The notes under the pieces are model-generated. The model was not told where the DNA came from and did not search any database. It was given only the letters and a program-made list of their open reading frames with translations. Below, piece by piece: positions 1 through 7,800 of a stretch of DNA of 64,000 nt. Positions within the stretch are counted from its first letter, which is position 1, and every line of letters starts with the position of its first letter. Both the position numbers and the translations under genes were made by a program. This DNA is from Micromonospora sp. ALFpr18c (lineage in GTDB: Bacteria; Actinomycetota; Actinomycetes; Mycobacteriales; Micromonosporaceae), in contig NZ_WBKR01000003.1 of assembly GCF_008868155.1 (NCBI RefSeq), positions 32,703-96,702 on the forward strand. The letters run 5' to 3'.

Positions 1-205
1 GGCCGGTGATGCCGAGGTCGAGGTCACCGGAGCCGACGTAGGTGGCGATGTCCTTGGGGCGCAGGTAGAAGAATTCGACGTCGTTGCCCTCGTCGCGGCA
101 GACGAGGTCCTTGGGGTCGGTGCGCTGGCGGTAGCCCGCCTCGCGCAGCATCTGGGCGGCCGGCTCGGCCAGGGTGCCCTTGTTGGGGATGGCGACACGC
201 AGCAT
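1..205 (-). CDS. hisG: ATP phosphoribosyltransferase, N-terminal part (window edge)
   Basis: HisG catalyses the first step of histidine synthesis, joining PRPP and ATP to give phosphoribosyl-ATP in the cytoplasm. Only the first 68 codons are in the window; the rest lies beyond position 1. The visible N-terminus begins [16 protein letters not shown], the typical HisG opening, and continues with a YLRPKDI segment and GDLDLGITG, part of the substrate-binding domain. The ATG is preceded on the minus strand by AAGGAG at good spacing. hisE ends 45 nt upstream on the same strand, so the two form a hisE-hisG operon, as in other actinobacteria. Confidence 0.93.
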   Translation of the reverse strand, partial: MLRVAIPNKGTLAEPAAQMLREAGYRQRTDPKDLVCRDEGNDVEFFYLRPKDIATYVGSGDLDLGITG

Positions 206-250
206 GACGGAGTGCTCCTTCGATCGGGTCTGATCAACGACGGGGCGCAC

Positions 251-514
251 TCACAGATGTCGGTAGACGTCCTTCAGCTCGAGACCGCTGGCGAGCATCA
301 GCACCTGGACCTGGTAGAGCAGCTGGGAGATCTCCTCGGCGGTCCGCTCCGGGCCCTCGTGCTCGGCGGCCATCCACGACTCGGCCGCCTCCTCGACGAC
401 CTTCTTGCCGATGAAGTGCACGCCCTTGTCCAGTGCGGCGACGGTGCCCGAGCCCGGGGTGCCGGCGGCGGCCTTGGCCTGCAGCTCGGCGAACAACTCC
501 TCGAACGTCTTCAC
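251..514 (-). CDS. hisE: Phosphoribosyl-ATP pyrophosphatase
   Basis: HisE hydrolyses phosphoribosyl-ATP to phosphoribosyl-AMP and pyrophosphate, the second step of histidine synthesis. The GTG at 514 gives 87 residues, the normal length for actinobacterial HisE, beginning [12 protein letters not shown]. The MazG/HisE-type helices carry [10 protein letters not shown] and the acidic EISQLLYQ segment that bind Mg and pyrophosphate. The frame stays open 21 codons further upstream, but that extension does not look like the family. The gene reads into hisG. Upstream it is divergent from the amino-acid transporter operon at 649. Confidence 0.92.
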   Translation of the reverse strand: MKTFEELFAELQAKAAAGTPGSGTVAALDKGVHFIGKKVVEEAAESWMAAEHEGPERTAEEISQLLYQVQVLMLASGLELKDVYRHL

Positions 515-635
515 GGGGAGCGATTCTTCCAGCCGCCGGGCCGGCACCCGGAGTCCGGGTCCACGCGAACCCAGCAAGCGGACAATTCCCTATCGACATG
601 GTGGGACAAGCTCCAAGCGGACCGGTCGATGCCTC

Positions 636-641
636 TACGCT
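636..641 (+). promoter_or_regulatory. Candidate -10 element of the amino-acid ABC transporter operon
   Basis: TACGCT lies 7 nt before the ATG at 649, and no Shine-Dalgarno-like sequence precedes that ATG. A -10 element here would start transcription at or next to the A of the start codon, giving a leaderless mRNA, which is common in actinobacteria. I see no convincing -35 hexamer at 17-18 nt, so this is only a suggestion. Confidence 0.3.
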
Positions 642-648
642 GTCCGCC

Positions 649-1512
649 ATGGCCAGCAGCTCACGTCTCCTCGCGCTCACCCTCGCCGGTGCGGTCGTCG
701 CCGCCACCGCCGGGTGCGCGCCACAGGACGAGACACCGACCCCCACCGTCACCGCGTCGCCGTCCTGCACCAGGGACAGCCTGCCCACCCGTACGCCGGG
801 CAAGCTCACCATCGCCACCGACCAGCCCGCCTACGAGCCGTGGTTCCGGCAGGACAAACCGGACAACGGCGAAGGCTTCGAGGCCGCCGTCGCGTACGCG
901 GTGGCCGAGAAGCTCGGCTACGCCCGTGCCGACGTGACCTGGACCCGGGTCAAGTTCGACTCCGCGATCGCACCCGGGCCGAAGAGCTTCGACTTCGACA
1001 TCAACCAGTTCTCCATCACCGAGGAGCGCAAGCAGGCGGTGGACTTCTCCGCGCCGTACTACCTGGTGCGGCAGACCGTCATCGCGTTGAAGTCGTCGAA
1101 GATCGCCGGTAAGACGTCGTTGGCCGACCTGCGGGACGCCCGGCTCGGCGCCCAGGTGGGCACCACCAGCTATCAGGCGATCACCGACGTGATCAAGCCG
1201 GCCGCGAAGCCGCAGGTCTACAACAGCAACGACGACGCCAAGAAGGCGTTGCAGAACGGGCAGCTCGACGGTCTGGTGGTGGACCTGCCGACGGCGTTCT
1301 ACATCACCGGCGCGGAGATCACCGATGCGACGATCGTCGGGCAGGTGCCGCAGGTCGGTGTGCCCGAGGCTTTTGGGCTGCTACTGGACAAGAACTCCCC
1401 GCTGACCCGCTGCGTGAGCACCGCCGTCGGTCAGCTCAGCGAGGCCGGCACGCTGACCGAGCTGGAGCAGAAGTGGCTCGCGCAGGTGGCGGGGGCGGCC
1501 GAGCTGCGGTGA
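649..1512 (+). CDS. Polar amino-acid ABC transporter substrate-binding lipoprotein (SBP family 3)
   Basis: This is an extracytoplasmic binding protein that captures a polar amino acid and delivers it to the permease encoded next. The 287-residue protein starts with a lipoprotein signal: basic start, hydrophobic stretch and a TAGC lipobox with the lipidated Cys at residue 23. The mature part has the family-3 pattern KLTIATDQPAYEPWF, a GFEAAVAYAVAEKLGY lobe and DINQFSITEERKQAVDFS. The frame is open further upstream, but the signal peptide fixes this ATG. Its TGA overlaps the permease GTG (GTGA), indicating translational coupling. The exact substrate cannot be read from sequence; a glutamine/glutamate-like amino acid is plausible. 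Confidence 0.9.
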   Translation: MASSSRLLALTLAGAVVAATAGCAPQDETPTPTVTASPSCTRDSLPTRTPGKLTIATDQPAYEPWFRQDKPDNGEGFEAAVAYAVAEKLGYARADVTWTRVKFDSAIAPGPKSFDFDINQFSITEERKQAVDFSAPYYLVRQTVIALKSSKIAGKTSLADLRDARLGAQVGTTSYQAITDVIKPAAKPQVYNSNDDAKKALQNGQLDGLVVDLPTAFYITGAEITDATIVGQVPQVGVPEAFGLLLDKNSPLTRCVSTAVGQLSEAGTLTELEQKWLAQVAGAAELR

Positions 1513-2354
1513 CCCTGCTCGAGCACACCCCGTCGCCGGCGCAGCTGCGGCGCTCGGCGTACCGGCGGCGGCAGACCGTGTACAGCGTGCTGGTGGCGGC
1601 GTCCTCCACGGCGGCGCTCGGCACGCTGCTGGTCGTCGCGGTGACCGGCGCGCCGGGCTGGGATCGGGTCCGGCGGTCCTTCCTGGACCCGGAGATCGCC
1701 GTCGACGCGCTGCCGGCGGTGCTGAGCGGGCTCTGGCTCAACGTCCGGCTGCTGGTGTGCTGCGCGGCCGGCGCGCTGCTGCTCGGGTTGGTGATCGCCG
1801 TGCTGCGGACGCTACGCGGCCCGATCTTCTTCCCGGTGCGGGCGCTGGCCGCCAGCTACACGTACACCTTCCGCGGCCTGCCGTTGATCATCGTGCTCTA
1901 CCTGCTCACCCTCGGCGTGCCGGGGCTGCGGCTACAGGGCACGCCGCCGGTGCTGGTGCTCGGCGGGCTCGCGCTGGTGCTCACCTACGGCGGCTATCTC
2001 GCCGAGGTGTTCCGGGCCGGCATCGAGTCGGTGCACCCCAGCCAGCTCGCCGCGGCCCGGTCGCTGGGTCTCACGTACCGGCAGACGATGCGGCACGTGG
2101 TCCTGCCGCAGGCCGTCCGCCGGGTGGCGCCACCGTTGCTCAACGACGTGGTGGCCCTGCAGAAGGATGTCGGCCTGGTCTCGCTGGCCGGGCCGATCGA
2201 CGCGGTCCGCGCCGCCCAGATCGCCACCGCCCAGTCGTTCAACTACACGCCGTACGTGGTGGCGGGGGTGCTCTTCGTGCTGCTCGCGATCCCGCTGATC
2301 GCGGTCACCGACTGGGTGACGTTGCGCGCGGCCCGTCGCCAGTCGGGAGGCTGA
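1509..2354 (+). CDS. Polar amino-acid ABC transporter permease
   Basis: This integral membrane subunit forms the channel of the importer. From the GTG that overlaps the SBP stop it encodes 281 residues. Hydrophobic segments fit a first helix near residues 25-45 and a BPD_transp_1 core. The EAA loop that contacts the ATPase is clear: AARSLGLTYRQTMRHVVLPQ. The amino-acid permease signature is visible just before it (YGGYLAEVFRAGIESV). A longer frame starting at 1473 would read through the SBP 3' end and is unlikely. The ATPase ATG follows the stop after 2 nt. Confidence 0.9.
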   Translation: MTLLEHTPSPAQLRRSAYRRRQTVYSVLVAASSTAALGTLLVVAVTGAPGWDRVRRSFLDPEIAVDALPAVLSGLWLNVRLLVCCAAGALLLGLVIAVLRTLRGPIFFPVRALAASYTYTFRGLPLIIVLYLLTLGVPGLRLQGTPPVLVLGGLALVLTYGGYLAEVFRAGIESVHPSQLAAARSLGLTYRQTMRHVVLPQAVRRVAPPLLNDVVALQKDVGLVSLAGPIDAVRAAQIATAQSFNYTPYVVAGVLFVLLAIPLIAVTDWVTLRAARRQSGG

Positions 2355-2356
2355 GC

Positions 2357-3100
2357 ATGGCTCTGCTGCGGTGCCGGGGGCTGCGCAAGGAGTTCGCCGG
2401 AAACATCGTGCTCGACCGGCTCGACCTGACGGTCGCCGAGCACCAGGTGGTGGCGTTGATCGGTGCGTCGGGGTCGGGCAAGTCCACCCTGCTGCGCTGC
2501 GTGAACCTCCTGGAGGAGCTCGACGACGGCACCATCGAGCTGGACGGGGAGGACATCTCCGATCCCCGGGTGGACCCCGACCGGGTACGCCGACGGATCG
2601 GCATGGTGTTCCAGGCGTACAACCTGTTTCCGCACCTGAGCGTGCTGGAGAACATCACCCTCGCGCCGCGACGGGTGCACCGGCGGGCCCGCGCGGAGGC
2701 CGAGGCGCAGGCCCGGGAGCTGCTCGACCGGGTGGGGCTGGGCGCGAAGGCGGACGCCTACCCGGATCGGCTCTCCGGCGGGCAGCAGCAGCGGGTGGCG
2801 ATCGTGCGGGCGCTGGCCAACTCGCCCCGGCTGATGCTGCTCGACGAGGTGACCTCCGCCCTGGACCCGGAACTCGTCGGTGAGGTGCTGGCGATGATCC
2901 GGGACCTGAAGGCCGACGGGATGACCATGGTGCTGGCCACCCACGAGATGGGCTTCGCCCGGGACGTCGCCGACGAGGTCTGTTTCCTCGACGCGGGACG
3001 GGTCGTCGAGAGCGGCCCACCCGAGCAGGTCCTCGGCGAGCCGACGCAGCCCCGTACCCGGCAGTTCCTGCGCCGGATCATCGAGGCCGGCCGTCTCTGA
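2357..3100 (+). CDS. Amino-acid ABC transporter ATP-binding protein
   Basis: This cytoplasmic ATPase (247 residues) powers the importer. It has every expected motif: Walker A GASGSGKST near residue 37, Q-loop VFQAYNLFPHLSV, signature LSGGQQQR, Walker B LMLLDEVTSALDPE and an H-loop ATHEMGFA. It resembles the GlnQ/HisP family. It is the last gene of the SBP-permease-ATPase operon. The operon lies between hisE and ribH, which are adjacent in Streptomyces as I recall, so it is probably an accessory insertion. Confidence 0.92.
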   Translation: MALLRCRGLRKEFAGNIVLDRLDLTVAEHQVVALIGASGSGKSTLLRCVNLLEELDDGTIELDGEDISDPRVDPDRVRRRIGMVFQAYNLFPHLSVLENITLAPRRVHRRARAEAEAQARELLDRVGLGAKADAYPDRLSGGQQQRVAIVRALANSPRLMLLDEVTSALDPELVGEVLAMIRDLKADGMTMVLATHEMGFARDVADEVCFLDAGRVVESGPPEQVLGEPTQPRTRQFLRRIIEAGRL

Positions 3101-3123
3101 AGGCCCGCCCTCAGAGACGGCCG
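3088..3123. terminator. Bidirectional hairpin terminator between the ABC operon and ribH
   Basis: A perfect 13-bp inverted repeat (3088-3100 and 3111-3123) flanks a 10-nt loop. The left arm includes the ATPase stop codon. There is no T-tract, as usual for high-GC intrinsic terminators. It separates convergent operons. The next 60 nt are built from short degenerate GAGACAAC/CAGACGGC units. Confidence 0.75.
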
Positions 3124-3189
3124 AGACAACCCAGACGCCCAGCGGCAGAGCCGGCCGAGACAACCGAGACGGCCCAGACGGCCGAGGCG

Positions 3190-3696
3190 TCAGCCGCCGA
3201 AGCCGACCCGCTGGGCGTTACCGGCCGCCACGGTCCGCACGGCCAGCGCGGCGTCGAGCGCGGCGACGGTGGCCGCCCAGCCCTTGTCCTCCGCCGACCC
3301 GGGGAGTCCGGCCCGGTCCCGGGCCTGCTCGATGGTCTCCACGGTGAGCACACCGTGGGCGACCGGCTTGCCCTCGTCCAGGGCGACCCGGGTCAGCCCG
3401 TCGGTGACCGAACGGCAGACGTAGTCGAAGTGCGCGGTGGCGCCACGGACCACCACGCCGAGCGCGACCACGACGTCGCAGCGGCGCGCCAGGGCCTGGG
3501 CGACCACGGGCAGCTCGACCGAGCCGGCGACCCGGGCGACCACGGACCGGGCGCCGCACGCCTCGGCGGCGGCCACCGCGCGCTCCAGCATGTGGTCGGT
3601 CAGGTCACCGTGCCAGCGGGCGGCGACCACCCCGACGGTCAGCCCTGCGGCGTCCACCGCGTCGACTCCCGGCTCACCGAAACCCGCCATCGTCAT
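3190..3696 (-). CDS. ribH: 6,7-dimethyl-8-ribityllumazine synthase
   Basis: RibH condenses 3,4-dihydroxy-2-butanone 4-phosphate with the ribityl-aminopyrimidine to give lumazine, the direct precursor of riboflavin. The 168-residue protein has the family features [44 protein letters not shown] (active-site region) and a C-terminal NKG-like ...[14 protein letters not shown]. Its ATG overlaps the ribBA stop (ATGA), so it is translationally coupled as last gene of the rib operon. A second in-frame ATG lies two codons downstream. Confidence 0.95.
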   Translation of the reverse strand: MTMAGFGEPGVDAVDAAGLTVGVVAARWHGDLTDHMLERAVAAAEACGARSVVARVAGSVELPVVAQALARRCDVVVALGVVVRGATAHFDYVCRSVTDGLTRVALDEGKPVAHGVLTVETIEQARDRAGLPGSAEDKGWAATVAALDAALAVRTVAAGNAQRVGFGG

Positions 3697-4958
3697 GCTC
3701 CGATCTCGTCGTTGGCGACGGGACGCCCCATCGGCGCCTCGGTCACCTCGTCCAACTCGTCCAGCAGGTGACCCATCCGGTCCCGCTTGGTACGCAGGTA
3801 GCGCAGGTTCTCCGGGTGCGCCCCGGCCGGCAGTCCCTCCCGGCCGCTGATGGTCAGCCCGTAGCCCTCCAACCCGGCGCGCTTGGCCGGGTTGTTGGTC
3901 AGCAGTCGCATCGAGCGCACGCCCAGGTCGTAGAGGATCTGCGCGCCGGTGCCGTAGTCGCGGGCGTCGGCGGGCAGGCCCAGGTCGAGGTTGGCGTCCA
4001 CGGTGTCGCGGCCCTGGTCCTGCAACTGGTACGCCTGCAGCTTGTGCAGCAGGCCGATGCCGCGTCCCTCGTGTCCGCGGACGTAGAGCACCACGCCCCG
4101 ACCCTCGCGTGCGACCCGGGCCAGCGCGGCGTCCAGCTGCGGCCCGCAGTCGCAGCGCAGCGAGCCGAACACGTCCCCGGTGAGGCACTCGGAGTGCACC
4201 CGGACCAGGACGTCCTGGCCGTCGCCGAGGTCGCCGAGCACCATCGCGACGTGCTCGGCCGGATCGTGCTCGGCGCGGTAGCCGAGTGCCCGGAACACAC
4301 CGTGCCGGGTGGGCATCCGGGCGTCGGCGACCAGCTCGACCTGCTTCTCGGTGCGCCGCCGGTAGGCGATCAGGTCGGCGATGGTGATCAGCGTGAGGCC
4401 GTGCTCGGCGGAGAACTTCTCCAGGTCCGGCAGCCGCATCATGGTGCCGTCGTCGTTGATCAGTTCGCAGAGCACGCCCGCCGGGCGCAGCCCGGCCAGC
4501 CGGGTCAGGTCGATCGCCGCCTCGGTGTGCCCCGGTCGGCGCAGCACGCCGCCCTCGCGGGCGCGCAGCGGCACCACGTGCCCGGGGCGGGCCAGGTCGG
4601 TCGGGTCGGTCGCGGCGCCGGCGAGCAGCCGACTGGTGTGGGCGCGGTCGGCCGCCGAGATGCCGGTGCTGATCCCCTCCCGGGCGTCCACGGTCACCGT
4701 GTACGCGGTGCCGCGCCGGTCCTGGTTGGTGTGGTGCATCGGCGGCAGGTCGAGCCGGTCGGCCTCGCTCTCGGTCAGGGCCACGCAGACGTACCCGGAG
4801 GTGTAGCGCACCATGAACGCCATCTGCTCCGGCGTGGCCAGCTCGGCCGCGAAGATCAGGTCGCCCTCGTTCTCGCGGTCGGCGTCGTCGACCACGACGA
4901 CCGGCCGACCGGCCGCGATCTCGGCGATCGCCTGCTCGATATCTCCGAAGCTGGTCAT
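3693..4958 (-). CDS. ribBA: Bifunctional DHBP synthase / GTP cyclohydrolase II
   Basis: This fusion supplies both riboflavin precursors. The N-terminal domain (about residues 1-205) converts ribulose 5-phosphate to dihydroxybutanone phosphate and shows [30 protein letters not shown] and the GHTEAAIDL region. The C-terminal domain opens the GTP ring and shows the zinc motif [15 protein letters not shown] and [10 protein letters not shown]. Total length is 421 residues, normal for the family. The ATG at 4958 overlaps the stop of a 22-codon ORF and lies inside a hairpin-forming repeat (4956-4990), which could influence its initiation. Confidence 0.95.
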   Translation of the reverse strand: MTSFGDIEQAIAEIAAGRPVVVVDDADRENEGDLIFAAELATPEQMAFMVRYTSGYVCVALTESEADRLDLPPMHHTNQDRRGTAYTVTVDAREGISTGISAADRAHTSRLLAGAATDPTDLARPGHVVPLRAREGGVLRRPGHTEAAIDLTRLAGLRPAGVLCELINDDGTMMRLPDLEKFSAEHGLTLITIADLIAYRRRTEKQVELVADARMPTRHGVFRALGYRAEHDPAEHVAMVLGDLGDGQDVLVRVHSECLTGDVFGSLRCDCGPQLDAALARVAREGRGVVLYVRGHEGRGIGLLHKLQAYQLQDQGRDTVDANLDLGLPADARDYGTGAQILYDLGVRSMRLLTNNPAKRAGLEGYGLTISGREGLPAGAHPENLRYLRTKRDRMGHLLDELDEVTEAPMGRPVANDEIGA

Positions 4959-5023
4959 GCCGCCACTCCGCTTCGCTGCGTGGCGGCATGACCCACCACG
5001 ACATCGATGATTCGCTCGCTCAT
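4955..5023 (-). CDS. 22-codon linker ORF coupling ribM to ribBA
   Basis: A 22-codon frame ([20 protein letters not shown], then AA) fills the ribM-ribBA gap exactly. Its ATG overlaps the ribM TGA as ATGA, and its TGA overlaps the ribBA ATG as ATGA. The DNA contains the 14-nt sequence CTCCGCTTCGCTGC (4966-4979, plus strand) that recurs in an equally long linker between pyrR and pyrB. I infer that it passes ribosomes from one gene to the next across an inserted repeat, rather than making a functional peptide. Translation is not proven. Confidence 0.5.
   Translation of the reverse strand: MSERIIDVVVGHAATQRSGVAA
4956..4990. repeat. Inverted repeat overlapping the ribBA start codon
   Basis: Perfect 11-bp arms (4956-4966 and 4980-4990) flank a 13-nt loop that carries the repeat core CTCCGCTTCGCTGC. 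In the mRNA the ribBA AUG lies in the 3' arm. This looks like a small dispersed palindromic element; its core recurs at 33413-33426. Confidence 0.7.
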
Positions 5024-5709
5024 GCCACGGCCTCCGTGTAGATGGGCGTACGGGCGGCGGCCGGCCGGGCGGCGCGCGAGGTGCGCCACCAGGCGGCGAA
5101 GCCCCCGGCGCAGAGGGCGCCGTAGATGAGGTACATGACGGCCGACGGGTAGAACCCGCCGCGCAGCAGCAGCGGCACACCGACCGCGTCCACCGCGATC
5201 CAGACCAGCCAGAACTCCACCCAGCCACGGGCCATGCCGTAGGTGGCCAGCAGGCTGCCGGTGAGGATCCAGGCGTCCGGCAGCGGCCCCCAGGACCCCA
5301 GCGCGGCGAGCACCGGGTACGCCGCGGCGGTGCCGACGGCGGCGGCCAGCAGCATCGCCAGCCGTTCCCGGCCGGTGGCCCACCGCGGCTGCACCGCGGC
5401 GTGCCCGGCGTCGGCCCGGCGGTTGCGCCGCCAGCGCCACCAGCCGTAGACGCTGACCGCGAAGAAGAACACCTGCCGGCCGGCCTGCCCGTACAGGTCG
5501 TGTGCCTGCGGGGTGGCGAACACCCCGCCCAGGAAGACGGTGAGCAGCAGCGCATTGCCGATCATGCCGACCGGCCAGGCCCAGACCACCCGGCGCAGCC
5601 CGAGCAGCGCGGAGACCAGCCCGAACACGTTGCCGACGATCTCCCGGACCAGCACCGGCGAGCCGGCGATCTGCACCTGGGCGTCCAGCAGCCAACCGAG
5701 GGCGCCCAT
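5020..5709 (-). CDS. ribM: PnuC-family transporter, probable riboflavin importer RibM
   Basis: This 229-residue membrane protein has about seven hydrophobic segments. It shows PnuC-family landmarks such as [20 protein letters not shown] near the N-terminus, a [15 protein letters not shown] segment and [17 protein letters not shown]. PnuC proteins carry nicotinamide riboside. The homologues found inside FMN-riboswitch operons of actinobacteria (RibM/PnuX) carry riboflavin, and the position here between ribE and ribBA matches that arrangement. The ATG overlaps the ribE stop (TGATG). Its own stop overlaps the 22-codon linker ORF. The substrate is inferred from context. Confidence 0.85.
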   Translation of the reverse strand: MGALGWLLDAQVQIAGSPVLVREIVGNVFGLVSALLGLRRVVWAWPVGMIGNALLLTVFLGGVFATPQAHDLYGQAGRQVFFFAVSVYGWWRWRRNRRADAGHAAVQPRWATGRERLAMLLAAAVGTAAAYPVLAALGSWGPLPDAWILTGSLLATYGMARGWVEFWLVWIAVDAVGVPLLLRGGFYPSAVMYLIYGALCAGGFAAWWRTSRAARPAAARTPIYTEAVA

Positions 5710-6326
5710 CAAGCCACCTCCCCGGCCTCGGTGAGCCGGGTGCCGAGCAGCCGCTCCACGTACTTCGCCACCACGTCGACCTCCAGGTTGACCGGGTCGC
5801 CGACGCCCTTCGCGCCGAGCGTGGTCAGCTTGAGCGTGGTGGGGATCAGCCCGACGGCGAACTCGTCCGCGCCCACCTCGGCCACGGTCAACGAGACGCC
5901 GTCGATGGTGATCGAGCCCTTCTCCACCACGTACCGGGACAGGGCGGCCGGCAGCCGGAACCGGACGGTCTCCCACTGCTCGGCCGGCTCGCGGGAGATC
6001 ACCGCACCGACGCCGTCCACGTGGCCCTGCACGAGGTGCCCGCCGAGTCGGCTGCCCAGTGCGGCGGCCCGCTCCAGGTTGACCGGGTCGCCGGGGCGCA
6101 GCGCGCCCAGCGCGGAGCGGCGCAGCGTCTCGCCCATCACGTCGGCGGTGAAGACGCCGTCGGTCGCCTCCACGACGGTCAGGCAGACGCCGTTGACCGC
6201 GATGGAGTCGCCGTGGCGGGCGTCGGAGGTGACCAGCGGACCGCGGACGGCGACCAGCGCCGAATCGCCCGCCGTGGGAGTCACCCGGACGACCTCGCCC
6301 AACTCCTCGACAATGCCGGTGAACAT
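5709..6326 (-). CDS. ribE: Riboflavin synthase alpha chain
   Basis: This enzyme dismutates two lumazine molecules into riboflavin and the pyrimidine precursor. The 205-residue protein has two repeated lumazine-binding domains (roughly residues 1-95 and 96-195), each with an SxxxNGxxLTV-like motif: DSIAVNGVCLTVVE in the first and GSITIDGVSLTVAEV in the second. The N-terminal MFTGIVEELGEV is diagnostic. One nucleotide separates it from ribD upstream. Some authors call this gene ribC. Confidence 0.95.
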   Translation of the reverse strand: MFTGIVEELGEVVRVTPTAGDSALVAVRGPLVTSDARHGDSIAVNGVCLTVVEATDGVFTADVMGETLRRSALGALRPGDPVNLERAAALGSRLGGHLVQGHVDGVGAVISREPAEQWETVRFRLPAALSRYVVEKGSITIDGVSLTVAEVGADEFAVGLIPTTLKLTTLGAKGVGDPVNLEVDVVAKYVERLLGTRLTEAGEVA

Positions 6327-6327
6327 G

Positions 6328-7389
6328 TCAGCCCTCCCTTTTTCGGGGCAAAGCGGTGATCCGGAGATCCGGACCGACCTGCGTAACGTCGACGAACTCC
6401 AGATCGATCGCCTCAGCGATGGTCGTCACTTTCGCGTCGACCAGAGCGGTCGGGCCGGCGCCGAGCAGCCGGGGCGCGACGTACCCGACGATCTTGTCGA
6501 CCAGGCCGGCGGCGAGGAACGCGCCGGCCAGTCGGGGGCCGCCCTCCAGCAGCACCGCGCGGACCCCGCGCTGGTGCAGCGCCGCGAGCAGCGCCGGCAG
6601 GTCGACCTGGCCGTCCGGGTCGGCGCCGACCTCGGCGGCGGTCGCGATCCACGTCCGTGCGGCGCCGTCGCGGACCCGGGCGTCGACCGGGGTACGCCCC
6701 GAGCTGTCCACCACCACCCGCAGCGGCTGCCGGATGGCCAGGCTTCCGTCGCGCAGGTTGCGGGCGGTCAGCCGGGGATCGTCGGCGAGCACGGTACCCA
6801 CCCCGGCGATGACCGCGTCGACCGTGCCGCGCAGCGCGTGCACGTCGATCCGGGCCGCCTCCGAGGTGATCCACATGCTGGTGCCGTCCGCCGCGGCGGA
6901 CCGGCCGTCCAGCGTCGCGGCGTACTTCCAGATGACGTACGGCCAGCCCCGGCGCATCGAGGTCAGCCAGGCGATGTTGCCGGCCTGCGCCTCGTCGCCG
7001 CGTACCCCCAGATCGACCCGGACCCCGGCGGAGCGCAACGTGGCGGCACCGCCGGAAGCGACCGGGTTGGGGTCGGGCACGGCGATGACCACCCGGGCGA
7101 CGCCGGCCTGCACGAGCGCGGTGCTGCAGGGGCCGGTGCGACCGGTGTGGTTGCAGGGTTCCAGAGTGACGACCGCGGTGCCGCCCTTGGCGCGTTGCCC
7201 GGCCTGGGCCAACGCGACGATCTCGGCGTGCGGCCCGCCGGCGTAGGCGTGGAAACCCTCCCCGACGACCTGGCCGTCCTCGTCGAGCAGCACGCAGCCG
7301 ACCACCGGGTTGGGACTGGTCGTGCCCAGCCCACGTGCGGCCAGCTCGATCGCACGCCGCATCGCCTCATCGACGGAGACGCTGGCCAT
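6328..7389 (-). CDS. ribD: Bifunctional pyrimidine deaminase / reductase
   Basis: RibD deaminates and then reduces the pyrimidine intermediate of riboflavin synthesis. The N-terminal deaminase domain shows SPNPVVGCVLL, the zinc-binding HAEIVAL and LEPCNHTGRTGPC. The C-terminal reductase follows from about residue 145 with RPYVIWKYAATLDG-like sequence and a LLEGGPRLAG motif. The ATG at 7389 has GGGAAG upstream, and 353 residues is normal. The frame remains open to 7683 but runs into the FMN riboswitch, so that extension is not coding. It is the first gene of the rib operon. Confidence 0.94.
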   Translation of the reverse strand: MASVSVDEAMRRAIELAARGLGTTSPNPVVGCVLLDEDGQVVGEGFHAYAGGPHAEIVALAQAGQRAKGGTAVVTLEPCNHTGRTGPCSTALVQAGVARVVIAVPDPNPVASGGAATLRSAGVRVDLGVRGDEAQAGNIAWLTSMRRGWPYVIWKYAATLDGRSAAADGTSMWITSEAARIDVHALRGTVDAVIAGVGTVLADDPRLTARNLRDGSLAIRQPLRVVVDSSGRTPVDARVRDGAARTWIATAAEVGADPDGQVDLPALLAALHQRGVRAVLLEGGPRLAGAFLAAGLVDKIVGYVAPRLLGAGPTALVDAKVTTIAEAIDLEFVDVTQVGPDLRITALPRKREG

Positions 7390-7550
7390 CGCGCTTCCCT
7401 GCCCTCTCACTCGCCGGTCCGCGCGCGGGCGGTCAGGGAGGCGGCATGGGCCGCGGGCAGGCGGTGGCGGATTCCGGGTACGGCAGGGCCGCCCCGGGGG
7501 GTCGGCACGGCACGCTGACGCCAGCGGCCGGCTCGGACCCGTCCGTCCCG

Positions 7551-7719
7551 CGCGCTGTCTCCCATCCGGACTGTCTGGGCGCGGACGAACCGCCCCCAAC
7601 CGTCGGCCCCGGATTTTCACCAGGTCCACCGGACGACAGAGCCGTCCGGGTCGCGGGCTGACCACGGTCGGACCGTGGATCACCGCCGGTTCGGAATTTC
7701 ACCGAGTCCCGCCAGCGCG
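7551..7719 (-). ncRNA. FMN riboswitch (RFN element)
   Basis: The minus strand contains the RFN consensus blocks in order: GGTGAAATTCCGAACCGGCGGT, an AGCCCGCGACCCG block, GGTGAAAATCCGGGGCCGACGGT and AGTCCGGATGGGAGA. The outer P1 stem is CGCGCTG (7719-7713) paired with CAGCGCG (7557-7551). It lies about 160 nt upstream of ribD. FMN binding is expected to reduce expression of the whole rib operon. I could not tell whether the platform acts on transcription or on translation. Confidence 0.95.
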
Positions 7720-7800
7720 TGGTGGGTACACCGGAAGTCTTACACGCTTCTCCGGCTCCGACACCTTCTAGGCGAGCTACTTCACAGCGGGAATCACGCC

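Noticed and set aside
3121..3187. Microsatellite or mobile element downstream of the ABC operon
   Set aside because: Only short, degenerate GAGACAAC/CAGACGGC units with no constant period or flanking duplications.
5401..7518. Plus-strand frame of 705 codons across ribM, ribE and ribD
   Set aside because: Antisense shadow of three well-supported riboflavin genes.
7390..7683. N-terminal extension of RibD
   Set aside because: The extension is translated from the FMN riboswitch and leader. The ATG at 7389 has a Shine-Dalgarno and matches the family N-terminus.
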